A DNA stretch of 64,000 nucleotides from Sipunculus nudus (taxonomy: Eukaryota; Annelida; Sipuncula; Golfingiida; Sipunculidae). Below, piece by piece: positions 26,984-36,251 of this stretch (position 1 is the first letter of the stretch; the number at the start of each line of letters is the position of its first letter). Position numbers and translations under genes: made by a program. The DNA is taken from the NCBI GenBank assembly GCA_026874595.1, contig CM049316.1, positions 558,001 to 622,000 of the forward strand, given 5' to 3'. The notes below the pieces were generated by a model that made no database searches, had not been told where the DNA came from, and saw only the letters and a list, made by a program, of their open reading frames with translations.

Positions 26984-28783
26984 TCACAGTGCGGGTGCGT
27001 ACACCCTGGCGCATTGCTTCAACAGTTGGTCGGGTGACAGGGCCCCTTCCTGGTATTGTGCCCACAGCTCGAACAAGCGACCTTGCATGTCCCTGTACAG
27101 TGACCGTTGGTAGCGGGCGACTTTATGTTCTGGCAACAGCTGCACCTGAACTCTTATGTTTAAGGCCTCCTCGTACAGGAGGGCTATCAACAGGTACAGA
27201 GAAATATTTGTCCTTTTCACCCGGCTTTGTATCCTGCGGTGCCACCCTTCACAGTCATTGTTGGTTCTCACGCTCTGCATGAATCCGGACCAGGCGGCGG
27301 GAGGCCACGTTGTAGAGTTTATCCACGTCTTCCGCACGTAGCGGGTCAACCTGCGCAGTGACTGTTTGAGTGTGGCGTTTTCCAGACGGTTGAAAGCCCC
27401 TGGTATCTCCGATGCTGGTAGGAAAGGCAGTGCTAGCAACCGTCGGCATGTCTTGTGTACCAGGTTGTTGCGGGTGTAGGCCGACTGCAGGCCCAGGCTT
27501 TGCACATGCCTCCATACGGCTTGGGTCCAGTGGAAAGCGCATCCTTTTAACCGGACGCTCGGCATGACCTTCCTGACGGCGTTCCATACAGCCTTCTCGA
27601 AGTCCAGCATTATTTCTTGTACGCACGTGGTCGGGGGCAGCAACCCCATCAAGTGTTTGAAAACGTCAACGTAATCCTTTTCACGTTTCCCGGACATCAA
27701 CACGAACACCAGTGGGACCTGTTTGTAAGTGTCGTTGCGGCGTATGAACACGTGCACGCTGTACAACTGGGTGAAAGGTTGTTTCACGAGCTTGAAGGTG
27801 CCGTCCATGTACCACCGTTTCGCTTTGGCGAGCAGTTGCAGCATGTTGCGTGTTGCAAACACGAGGTGCCTCTTGCCGTCGGTGTGTATGTCACCGTGCA
27901 GGAAATCTGTTGGGACGGCTCTTTCTTCCAAGTGGAAGTCGAGGTTCCTGGGATGGGGAGGTCTCTTGTTCTGTCTGTGCCTGTTTGCTGCGCGTATCAG
28001 GTGTTTGGTTTTAGGTATGGCCGTGCAGATTTCGCCGGGTTTCAGGTCCCTGCGTAAAACCCCTTCCACCACCTCGCCTGCCGGCGCGAACAGGTCAGCT
28101 TCTGCCTTTTTCTTTATGCTCCACGATATCTCGGCAGCCCTGTGAGCACCCGGGAGGGGACCGTGTGTGTGGGAATGAATGCCGGGTTGGAAATGGTGTT
28201 TGCCGCCTCTTGTTCTTTGCACGACGGAAGCTTGGCAGCGGGCGCGTTTGTTGCGTTTGATGCAGTTCCAGTATACGACGCCGTTCCTCCGGAATTTCAC
28301 TGTGAAACTGTACCCTGTATCTGTGAAAAGTTTGTCCTTACCCCGTTTGCTGCCACCGGATACCAAGTGCCATTTTGTCCGGTTCGCCTGATCGAGGGGC
28401 GTTTCCTGTTCGGCGTCGGCGTGTTCGTCATCGCTTCCTGTGACCGACGTTTCGTCAAACACGTCAGGCGTCCCGTAGATGTCTGCAGCGTCACGTTGTC
28501 CTTGACCTTGTCTGCTCTTGCTCAGGCACCGAGGCGAGTTCTGTGTTGATCGCGGGCTCGAGTGGCAAGAGCCAGACAGTACGTCACAAAGGCTGACGTG
28601 GAGGTTTTTTTCCTTGTCCGGGCCAGAGGGACTGCTTTCAACGCTGCTGCTGTTTATGTCGTACAGGGTGACGGAAAGCCTCTGCCTTTTGTTTTTGGGT
28701 GATGCTTCTGGCGTTGAGTTCGACCGTTTCTTCTGTAACTGCATGTTTTCCGGGTTCGAACGTCGCTCGCACTGGGTCGGCAT
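26984..28783 (-). CDS. FLYWCH zinc-finger / MULE-type transposase, intact
   Basis: 599 aa from the first ATG at 28783; the longest frame starts at TTG. After a D/S/K-rich N-terminus (nuclear-type K-R-x-R clusters near 25-35) comes a FLYWCH zinc-finger-like region (~150-205: V-x-Y-W-x-C...C, ending H-x-H). The MULE DDE domain follows: M-D-G-T-F-K near 327, L-D-F-E-K-A near 392, C-A-F-H-W-T-Q near 410, and the N-N-D-C-E-G-W-H-R-R segment near 510, so D-D-E catalytic positions look intact. Cut-and-paste transposase activity or a domesticated regulatory role are both possible. I saw no obvious terminal inverted repeats or target duplication next to it, so it may be captured rather than a free transposon. 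Confidence 0.85.
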   Translation of the reverse strand: MPTQCERRSNPENMQLQKKRSNSTPEASPKNKRQRLSVTLYDINSSSVESSPSGPDKEKNLHVSLCDVLSGSCHSSPRSTQNSPRCLSKSRQGQGQRDAADIYGTPDVFDETSVTGSDDEHADAEQETPLDQANRTKWHLVSGGSKRGKDKLFTDTGYSFTVKFRRNGVVYWNCIKRNKRARCQASVVQRTRGGKHHFQPGIHSHTHGPLPGAHRAAEISWSIKKKAEADLFAPAGEVVEGVLRRDLKPGEICTAIPKTKHLIRAANRHRQNKRPPHPRNLDFHLEERAVPTDFLHGDIHTDGKRHLVFATRNMLQLLAKAKRWYMDGTFKLVKQPFTQLYSVHVFIRRNDTYKQVPLVFVLMSGKREKDYVDVFKHLMGLLPPTTCVQEIMLDFEKAVWNAVRKVMPSVRLKGCAFHWTQAVWRHVQSLGLQSAYTRNNLVHKTCRRLLALPFLPASEIPGAFNRLENATLKQSLRRLTRYVRKTWINSTTWPPAAWSGFMQSVRTNNDCEGWHRRIQSRVKRTNISLYLLIALLYEEALNIRVQVQLLPEHKVARYQRSLYRDMQGRLFELWAQYQEGALSPDQLLKQCARVYAPAL

Positions 28784-29498
28784 GTCATCTGTGCAGGGCA
28801 ATATTTGCTAATGTGATGGCCCGCATGTCACAACACATGCTGCGAGGCGGTGTCGGTTGTCATGGGAGCCACTGCTGTGTATGCAAATACTGACCTAGAT
28901 AACCAGAACATCGTTACGCCCATACACGTGTTTCAATGAAGACAGGGATAGTGGCGGGCAGGGTCGGGGAGAGGAATGGTGAGCGAAACGCATTTGAGTG
29001 GTATGACATCAGTTTACAAAAGCTTCAGCCGGGCAATCCGTGTTGCAATAATCAGGGAAGGGAGAGGGTTAGGGACCTGCTATCTGGATTTGAGCATACA
29101 TGATCAAACGTTAGATTGTTTTTACAAATTGTGAGGGGAGGTATTTGCTACGTTCCGTTCGTACAGACATACATGTTTCAGTCCCATCTTGATTCGCGCA
29201 GGGCATCATCAAACGAAACAAACACGTTCAACCAAGTACATATTGTTTATTAAAACTAACTAGTAAACGTCAAGAAAAACTGAAACACAAAATACACTGT
29301 AACCAATTCAATACATGAATATAATACATGACAATTTTAACACAAGTCCTTCACACAAGTCCTTTCACTTACACGCAGCCATTACGAAGCCGGTCAAATG
29401 TTTCGATCACGGACAGCATGAGGTGCGCCGGGTATCGTTTGGACCCGCGACCAGTCTTACAGATTTCGCTTGGACGACGTCTGGTTCTGTTGCAACTC
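28784..29498. other. Intergenic region
   Basis: About 715 bp between two minus-strand genes. It holds the upstream region of the MULE gene; no TATA box is obvious. I see no terminal repeats of an element. Minus-strand TTTATT near 29248 may end the transcript of the next gene. Confidence 0.35.
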
Positions 29499-30869
29499 TC
29501 ACTTTCCATACACTTTGATACGTGTGCCCGGTACCTGTGCCAGCCAAACATGTGTTGCAGCTGTTCGTGCACGCGTAAACCCACTTGCCGGGGTGGCGAC
29601 GCATCCGACGTTGTACGTTTTTCTTTCAATTTTTGCGTATTGCGTGCGTACGAGCGTGAACATTCCGGTCGCGGCGTCGCAGTTGGCGAGTTCCAACTCC
29701 CATCCCAAGGAGAACCACATGTAAAACAACGTGAAACTAATGAACCTGGCGTTCCGCAGTGACAATATCTTTTCCTCTGGTATCTCCAGTACGAGCCGGT
29801 GGACGTCAGTCTTATCACTGTGTGTCCTTTTCCCTCTGACTGCGTACATTGTTTTCTGGAGCTTACATCCGAGCACGTGAACCAGGGCGTTCAGCATGAT
29901 GTGTGGTTGCTTGTCGTGGTCTGTTCCCTCTGACAAAGCAGGCATATCGGTATCCAGCTTGGTGGGCATTTGGAAACATTCCCCCATTGAGCGCCAGGTG
30001 TCGCACAGGATGCGAAAGATGTCTTTGCGGCGCGGTATTTGTTTTGCCGTCAGCAGTGATACTTTCGTGCTGACGTGTTTTCCGATATGCAGCATACACA
30101 CGTTACGAATGTGAACCCTTGACGCCTTGCGGAGCATTGTCTGCGGCGGATCGCGCACCTGACGTTCGGTGTACCGGTGAGACGTTACATCCACAACGGG
30201 CATGCAGCATATCTGTTGGAACAGGTGTCCTTCGTTCGAAATCACGTGTTTCACACACGGTCGGTAAACAGTCTGCGGGTTTGCTTCAGCGGGTTCCCCT
30301 GTTTTCGTGTTAAGGATGGGAATCTGTTGTATCTGGTGCACACTCAGTAAACCTGCTTCCAAGCAGGTCAGGGGCGCGTTTACGGTGTATCCCATGTGCC
30401 ACAGCAGGTACAGCAGGTACGCAACACCATATTGACCGAGCGCACTGTGATTGCCAGACAGATCAAAAGTCATCTCACCCTCGGGACCCGTGAACAGCCA
30501 CTCTATGTCGTGCATCTGACAGATCCCCTCTACGGTTTTCAAGGAGACTCCTGATTCCTTCAATGTCCTGCAGTTGTCGGTGTGTGAGGAATCCATGGTG
30601 AACCGCGACATGTCGCGCATCATTGTTTCCCATGTCTCCATACACAGGGACGACGGTAACCCGTGCTCACCGTCTGCACTTGATCTCAGTCTTTCCTGGT
30701 CACGCCACATCTGTTGGGTTGACCAGTTGAGTGCTTTGATGAGTACACGTGCTTTGTTATCGCGAACACGTAAACGCGCAGACATACCCGGTAGCAGTCC
30801 TCCTTCCACATCTGCTCTTGAATATATGTTGATCGGAACGAATGGAACACTGTGCAGACGGTCTGCCAT
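29499..30869 (-). CDS. 456-aa protein, unknown
   Basis: ATG at 30869. Compact-looking, with no recognised domain: a helical first ~170 residues including a hydrophobic L-L-Y-L-L-W-H-M-G-Y segment, then a basic C-rich mid part and a beta-rich C-terminal ~100 residues. No transmembrane or signal sequence is evident. It is the last of a run of minus-strand genes from 36175 downward, which suggests a shared expression class, but function is unknown. Confidence 0.6.
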   Translation of the reverse strand: MADRLHSVPFVPINIYSRADVEGGLLPGMSARLRVRDNKARVLIKALNWSTQQMWRDQERLRSSADGEHGLPSSLCMETWETMMRDMSRFTMDSSHTDNCRTLKESGVSLKTVEGICQMHDIEWLFTGPEGEMTFDLSGNHSALGQYGVAYLLYLLWHMGYTVNAPLTCLEAGLLSVHQIQQIPILNTKTGEPAEANPQTVYRPCVKHVISNEGHLFQQICCMPVVDVTSHRYTERQVRDPPQTMLRKASRVHIRNVCMLHIGKHVSTKVSLLTAKQIPRRKDIFRILCDTWRSMGECFQMPTKLDTDMPALSEGTDHDKQPHIMLNALVHVLGCKLQKTMYAVRGKRTHSDKTDVHRLVLEIPEEKILSLRNARFISFTLFYMWFSLGWELELANCDAATGMFTLVRTQYAKIERKTYNVGCVATPASGFTRARTAATHVWLAQVPGTRIKVYGK

Positions 30870-31138
30870 CCTTTGTCTTGTTGTTGTGGCACCTTGTGCG
30901 CACAGTTAGACTTGCAGTAACAAAGTGTGTCTGATCTGTAACGGCGAACCGGTTAAATATGTTCACGGCAAGGACAAACAGGCGGCCAAAACCAGCCAAT
31001 AGGCGCTCTCAGAAATTGCTTGTCTAAGCATGACCCGCTTGCTGACGTCACGCCGTACTTGCACCTGCACGTAGAAAATGTTAGCGCCAATAGCCGTTGC
31101 GCAATCTGGCTGGTTCAGGCAAAAGTAACCCGTACCCG

Positions 31139-32326
31139 TCATGTGAAATAATGACCGTCAGCTACGACCTGCACGCAGGAACGAGAGTCCATCGGTCGCC
31201 ACTTTATGGTTGACACGAGTCGCACTGGCGTGCGGCACTGCGGGCACGGAATGTGTTCCGTGGTTGCTACTCCTCTCGCTCTGTTGTCTGTATGTACTTG
31301 TGCCATTTTTTTGTAACACGCAAGGCACACGTAATGTTCGCACTGGCTGAACACCACGTATTCCGCCTGCCCGCTTTTCTTCGGGTGATCGCGTGCAGCT
31401 TCCTCACAATTCTCCTGGCAGACGCTGCAAGATAGACGGCACGTCAGCATGCACCCGTGCCCCATGCGTTTCATAACCCCGTTGAAGATGTCAAGCATTT
31501 CATTGTAACTGCAACCGTAACACAAGTCTGATATCAGATGGATCCAGGCCAATTTCCGTACCTGCCTCTCACAGGTTATCTGGTGTGTCCGCCTGTTCCT
31601 GAATACGTGTTCGGTATCGGCGTATGTCTTCAGGACCGCGTTTCTCGCGGCTTTCAGGTAACTGTTTACTGACGTGCGGAGGTATCTCATTGTATCCTTA
31701 CGTTGTTTGCGTGGACGATCACTTTCCTCGAAGTGTACGCTGTCTGTGGTACGTTCGTCAGCGAGGTGTGACACGCCTGGTGTCTCACGCGACATCGTCT
31801 TCCAGTAGGTGCTTTGCAAAAGCCTCGTGAGAGATAGTTTGTAAACGTCGGCCTCGTGAACACCCGAAACGCTCAGCTGCTGCAAGTGTCTGCGGCTTGC
31901 TGCCAGGCGAGGGATAAAGTCCGCTTGTTCCGATAAACTTGCCAGGTACTTCGGTACGTGCGGTGTCAGTTCGCCTGCCGTGTATGGAATGTGATTATCG
32001 TCACGTGTCACGTCCTGCGGTAATCGCTTCTCGTTCAAGGTTGCTTCCGTTTTTTTATCCAACCGACCGAGTTCACGGGTGCCCCACCAAATGAGATGTC
32101 TTTCCAGGCTCCACAGTCCCAGTGCGGCGTCTTCGTCGATGGTACGTGGGGTGTCGGGGTGGACTACATGTGTATGTGGCACAGATGATATCGATTCCGA
32201 TTCCTCCCGCCTTTGTCTCGCACCGAGAGATTCTCCGTTGCCGGCCTCAGTTCTCCGTCGTAAGCTGATGGGCGCCAGAGGTTGCAGAGACTGTAACACG
32301 TCGTGGTTTAAAACCGACATGCCCAT
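31139..32326 (-). CDS. RING-finger protein
   Basis: 395 aa, ATG at 32326 (a second ATG at 32320). The first ~280 residues have no recognisable domain but include several basic clusters (H-R-x-T-H-Q). The C-terminal part (about residues 295-370) is an extended C3HC4 RING: C-S-V-C, an insertion of ~25 residues, then C-E-H-x2-C-x2-C and C-P-Q-C-R-T-P-V. RING proteins of this type are E3 ubiquitin ligases or, in several DNA viruses, transactivators. The long spacer between the first two cysteine pairs is unlike the RINGs at 4521 and 8245, so it is a separate family. Its start overlaps the end of the next upstream gene by 80 bp. Confidence 0.75.
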   Translation of the reverse strand: MGMSVLNHDVLQSLQPLAPISLRRRTEAGNGESLGARQRREESESISSVPHTHVVHPDTPRTIDEDAALGLWSLERHLIWWGTRELGRLDKKTEATLNEKRLPQDVTRDDNHIPYTAGELTPHVPKYLASLSEQADFIPRLAASRRHLQQLSVSGVHEADVYKLSLTRLLQSTYWKTMSRETPGVSHLADERTTDSVHFEESDRPRKQRKDTMRYLRTSVNSYLKAARNAVLKTYADTEHVFRNRRTHQITCERQVRKLAWIHLISDLCYGCSYNEMLDIFNGVMKRMGHGCMLTCRLSCSVCQENCEEAARDHPKKSGQAEYVVFSQCEHYVCLACYKKMAQVHTDNRARGVATTEHIPCPQCRTPVRLVSTIKWRPMDSRSCVQVVADGHYFT

Positions 32327-33083
32327 CCGCTTTGCCCATCGTTACTCGTACGTCTGCAATGACTGCGCCCGTCAGGAGCGACTGCCACGTTTTTAATACT
32401 GTCACCTTTGGGGCACGCGTGTCTTCCGGCGGGGTGCTGTTTTCACAAACGGGTGCACCTCTCCAGCGGGTCACGGGTCGTGTTGACAATGCCCTCTCCG
32501 GGTCTATCAAACCGGTCTCAGGGTTACAGGCATCCAGAGGATGCAGCCGTGGGTACAACATCTTCATACACGTTGAAAACCCCCGTCCCTGTCCAACAGC
32601 ATATTCCGTTTTGCTGATTTCGGCGTCTTCTTTAGCACAGGCGGTTTCTATCGCACACACGGCTGTCCTGTACGCAGCGGATGCGATATGGGAAATATCC
32701 GCTTCCCGCTGCTGTGGATTGTATTCCGGGACACCGGCCAACCAGCTGTTGTGTCGTGCGATAATTTCCCACGTGTACACGAGGGGTCCGAAATCGACCG
32801 GCGAAGCTGTTAATAACCGGGGGAATACCTGTCGTTTGAACCTCACGAGCGTTGGTACGCGGCAGACCGGCATGTGCTTGGCCATATCAAATATGAATAT
32901 ACAATACGCAGTTGTGGCAGGGCAAGGTTTGCACGTTATCGATGTGACACACTTGTATATTGCTGTGCACCACCTGAGCAGGCGAGACCTGCGACATGTG
33001 CGGTTGGATGTTTCGTTGCGTAAACCGAACAGCGACATCTTGCACGTGAGGAGGGGCACGGCATCTGGAGGGTGTGAAGGCAT
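32247..33083 (-). CDS. 278-aa protein, unknown
   Basis: I use the ATG at 33083 (M-P-S-H-P-P); an open frame extends to 33326 but its extra 81 residues look like non-coding translation. No recognised domain: cysteine-rich first ~60 residues (C-R-R-S, C-K-P-C), then a helical central region with W-E-I-I-A-R-H-N-S-W. It overlaps the downstream RING gene by 80 bp on the same strand. Confidence 0.5.
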   Translation of the reverse strand: MPSHPPDAVPLLTCKMSLFGLRNETSNRTCRRSRLLRWCTAIYKCVTSITCKPCPATTAYCIFIFDMAKHMPVCRVPTLVRFKRQVFPRLLTASPVDFGPLVYTWEIIARHNSWLAGVPEYNPQQREADISHIASAAYRTAVCAIETACAKEDAEISKTEYAVGQGRGFSTCMKMLYPRLHPLDACNPETGLIDPERALSTRPVTRWRGAPVCENSTPPEDTRAPKVTVLKTWQSLLTGAVIADVRVTMGKADGHVGFKPRRVTVSATSGAHQLTTEN

Positions 33084-33383
33084 CTTGTTCACTGGGTGCT
33101 TATATTTCTGCAACCCAACTTTTGTATTGGTATTCCTGTTGTAGATGGAGTACTTTGTACTCTCACGTGACTCTGCATGGTTTAATGCTGCCCGCAGTTT
33201 CATCGAATAAATGTCAGAAACATTTAGCTGAAATCCGTTTCCTCTGTCTTCTGTTTGTGCGCGATGGTGTATGTATTTCATGTTGCGCCCGCAGATATCA
33301 TATCGACCGCACGTTACATTTCTCAAATAACAAAATGTCAGCTGTGTTTAATAGCATACTATTTGTCACGACTAAACGTTGGG

Positions 33384-33551
33384 TCACATTTTCCTACACA
33401 ACCTGTTGTACGCCACACCGAGTCCAATCATTGTAAAGGTCAGTCCGAACAGTAAAAAAATCATGGCACCCCAGTAACATTTGCGGAGGCGACGTCCCCG
33501 GGCAAGGTACAAAAGGGCTGACACACTCAGGTCGTGCGGCTTACACTGCAT
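33384..33551 (-). CDS. Putative 55-aa single-pass membrane protein
   Basis: The open frame of 84 codons begins at GTG; the first ATG (33551) leaves 55 aa. The basic middle (R-G-R-R-L-R-K) is followed by ~22 hydrophobic residues (G-A-M-I-F-L-L-F-G-L-T-F) and a short tail, a tail-anchored layout. It could also be a spliced exon. It lies in a gap between two minus-strand genes. Confidence 0.35.
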   Translation of the reverse strand: MQCKPHDLSVSALLYLARGRRLRKCYWGAMIFLLFGLTFTMIGLGVAYNRLCRKM

Positions 33552-33746
33552 CCTTGGTTTTTTTATCGTGACCTGGCCGACCGGAAATACAAACCGCGCG
33601 ATGCTCTGGTCGTTAGCCAAACGGGTCGCCCTCAGCACTGAAATCGTGTCACTATTCCGGGTAAAATGTAATGAACTGTTACACCGTCTTACACGGAGAC
33701 TGAAAAATGCAGTATTTACAAATATCCCGACCCTTCTCCGTGGAGG

Positions 33747-34883
33747 TTAGTCCTGTGCGTCGATTGAAAGCCCCAGCGCGCAAATGACGTCTCCGTACAA
33801 GTAACAGGACACGTCGGCTGGCGGCACGATTTGTGATATAATTTCGCTGTCGCATTCGTCGTCCAACGAAAGTTCACAGAAAGGAGGGAGGACTTCGGCG
33901 TCCGACAGCATCGACGGGTCGCACCTCAATTCAAATGATGCTCCCTTTTCACAGTCACCGTATCTCTCCGTCAGGTGTAATGTGACCTTGCAGAGACCTT
34001 CCCATTTTTGTGTGTCGCCTGGGTGTGTTACATGTGTTATTTTCCCGTTGCAGGGGACGGCTGCGGGGTTAAAGAATGATGGTGTACGACCGGGAGGCTG
34101 CGTGTCATGCTGCGCGTCATCGCCCACGTCACCATACCTGGCAACGAAAAAGTCATGAGTTTGTGCGGCTGGTACTATCACAGCGTGCCACGAGAGACGG
34201 GGACACAAGCGGTAAGTGTTGTTTCTTTTCGTCAGCAAGGTGTCACGTACGAGGAGGAGCATGTCCGCTGGTTCTTGCATATATGGAATTTGTTCGGGTG
34301 GGTCGAACAAGACACACTCGAAAGATGCCCCTTCCGGTAAAACGGCTGTGAGAGTACGTATCTTCCTTTTTGATTTACTAGTTTCAGAATCTTCTATTAG
34401 TTGTACGCGACCGACGACTGTTATGTGCTCGTCCACGTGACACTTAAACCGGCCGGGGGCTGGTATGTCACAGAATGAGGTGCCGTTTTCGTGCTGGTCT
34501 TTTGTCAGTAATTCTTTACAGGTTTCTGCTATACGTAACCGCCTCAGATTGAGCTGTTGAGACGTCAGTTCCGACCAACTGGTAGGCGGATGGTGACGCT
34601 CCCACACGAATCCTTTCACACTCAAAACAAGGCCGTTGCAGATACGCTTGAAATTGCCAGACACACGGTACCATTCTCCGGGTGCCCACTGTTCGATTTG
34701 TTGACCATCGGAAACGTTTAACACGACACACGTCCCCTCTGAGTCGTAAACGACGGCTCGGAAATTCCCACCGGTACTTGAATACATTGCGACGGTGACA
34801 GCAGCGCCGGGAACGCCGGTGTCTAAGTTCGAAATGGCTTCGCATTGAGCCATGTTATTGTGTTTCTGTCGCGGATGAGTCAT
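33747..34883 (-). CDS. Putative multi-OB-fold nucleic-acid-binding protein
   Basis: 378 aa with the ATG at 34883, which overlaps the stop codon of the upstream gene as ATGA; a second ATG is at 34853. Three stretches look like OB-fold beta barrels (about 25-95, 155-235 and 285-360), with alternating hydrophobic strands such as F-R-A-V-V-Y-D-S-E-G-T and V-V-G-R-V-Q-L-I-E-D, and the pattern G-K/W-x-x-x-x-G of RPA-type modules. If right, it would coat ssDNA during replication (inference); I cannot confirm the fold by eye. The ATGA overlap suggests co-expression with the upstream gene. Confidence 0.5.
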   Translation of the reverse strand: MTHPRQKHNNMAQCEAISNLDTGVPGAAVTVAMYSSTGGNFRAVVYDSEGTCVVLNVSDGQQIEQWAPGEWYRVSGNFKRICNGLVLSVKGFVWERHHPPTSWSELTSQQLNLRRLRIAETCKELLTKDQHENGTSFCDIPAPGRFKCHVDEHITVVGRVQLIEDSETSKSKRKIRTLTAVLPEGASFECVLFDPPEQIPYMQEPADMLLLVRDTLLTKRNNTYRLCPRLSWHAVIVPAAQTHDFFVARYGDVGDDAQHDTQPPGRTPSFFNPAAVPCNGKITHVTHPGDTQKWEGLCKVTLHLTERYGDCEKGASFELRCDPSMLSDAEVLPPFCELSLDDECDSEIISQIVPPADVSCYLYGDVICALGLSIDAQD

Positions 34884-36175
34884 TCGAAATGGCAGTGGTC
34901 CGCGATGTTTTGAATCATATACAAGCGGTTTGTTATCTGGCACGTCACGTGCGATAACCGGTTAGTAAACACGCCCTGTAAAAAACAGTCAGAAGGCAGG
35001 TCGTCCACGTACACGCATGGGCCGTCTGGCAGTGCGTCCATTCCCACGCTCAATGTATCAGGGTTGGGTGGGTCCTGGTCTACGTCCCATGCTGTTGAAC
35101 GTGCGATTTCCATGGCGTTCAGGTCGGCGCTGACCAAGTCCGGGTTCCACACGCGGTTGTGTTGCGCCAACAAGCACAGCATGCACGGTAATCTGACGAG
35201 CAGGTCTTCGCAGTGCAGCTGTTCGTTTCTGTCGCCTGACACGAAAGCAAAACGTTGTGACGGTAACTGGGAGGGATCTCTGGCCTGCTGCAGAAATTCG
35301 TACATGAAAAGAACAATGTTGAAACATTCCAGTAAACGAACGTGATTTGTGACCGCTAAGCTTACGTCGAACAATTTCGCTGGCAGGGCGACAAGTCCAC
35401 GTGGATGCGAAGTCCCTTGCATACGCGACGACTTCCGCATATACGCTGAGGCGACACACGTTGGTAGGGTGCAGCGGGCCTCCGTGTAAACCACCCGCAA
35501 TGCCTCTGACAAACCCTCTGATACGGGTATGTTCTTGAAGCCGGCGGCATCGACCAGATGTTCCACTATTTCGCGGCGTGCGCTTAGTGACATCCAACTG
35601 TTTGCGTGTTTGAACGTATGGGGAGTTCCAACCACTTGAGCTAAGGGGTTACGGGCTGCGACACGTATAGCGCGCGCCGGTGGTCCGTGGTTGTCCTGTG
35701 TGACAGGGCGCAGTTTGCAACGCTGGTCTGTTGAATATTTTTCCCCGTTGCAGTTATCAGGTATTTCATCAGGGTTGTCTGGGAAAAGTGAATGTTCCAG
35801 TGTCAAAGCTTGTACGCCTTCTTCTTCCACCTTCACGACCATTGGAAGGCTTGTGTTGGAGTTGGCGGGAACTTCTCGTGCTTTGTGCGTGTTTCCTGGG
35901 CATGACACTACCATAAACCCTTCTCTGCGTTCTGAACCGTCAGGTAGACGTGAACGTGTCCCGTCTTCACGCTTCGACAGTCCTGTCGGGATGATCGACA
36001 CAGGGGCCCCGAGGTTGTATGAGCATACTGTAAGGGCGCTCTTTATTGCATTGACGTTCACGTTATCCGAACGTTTGCAACCGGCAGACGCATGGTCATG
36101 CGACAGGGTCTGTTCCTGTGTGTTGAATGTGGTCCACGGAGACAGGGGTACAACCCTAAGGTTTCTGTCCGCCAT
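34880..36175 (-). CDS. 431-aa protein, unknown
   Basis: ATG at 36175. The first ~180 residues look poorly structured, with charged and P-rich segments; the remainder is helical with a C-rich stretch (L-P-C-M-L-C-L-L) and an E/D-rich region near the end. No known domain. The gene is divergent from the 879-aa gene (only 76 bp between the two ATGs) and its stop overlaps the next start as ATGA. Confidence 0.6.
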   Translation of the reverse strand: MADRNLRVVPLSPWTTFNTQEQTLSHDHASAGCKRSDNVNVNAIKSALTVCSYNLGAPVSIIPTGLSKREDGTRSRLPDGSERREGFMVVSCPGNTHKAREVPANSNTSLPMVVKVEEEGVQALTLEHSLFPDNPDEIPDNCNGEKYSTDQRCKLRPVTQDNHGPPARAIRVAARNPLAQVVGTPHTFKHANSWMSLSARREIVEHLVDAAGFKNIPVSEGLSEALRVVYTEARCTLPTCVASAYMRKSSRMQGTSHPRGLVALPAKLFDVSLAVTNHVRLLECFNIVLFMYEFLQQARDPSQLPSQRFAFVSGDRNEQLHCEDLLVRLPCMLCLLAQHNRVWNPDLVSADLNAMEIARSTAWDVDQDPPNPDTLSVGMDALPDGPCVYVDDLPSDCFLQGVFTNRLSHVTCQITNRLYMIQNIADHCHFE

Positions 36176-36251
36176 GCCTTATTTGGGTGATCGGAGGCCG
36201 ATGTCCGGCCTGAGTTGACTTTCAAAAAAAAAGAACAATCGGTGAAACACT

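Noticed and set aside
28784-29498. Terminal inverted repeat of the MULE element
   Set aside because: No matching pair could be found by eye on both sides.
32332-33144. 270-codon plus-strand frame
   Set aside because: Antisense to the 278-aa minus-strand gene; no TATA, no features. The minus frame fits the strand of all neighbours.
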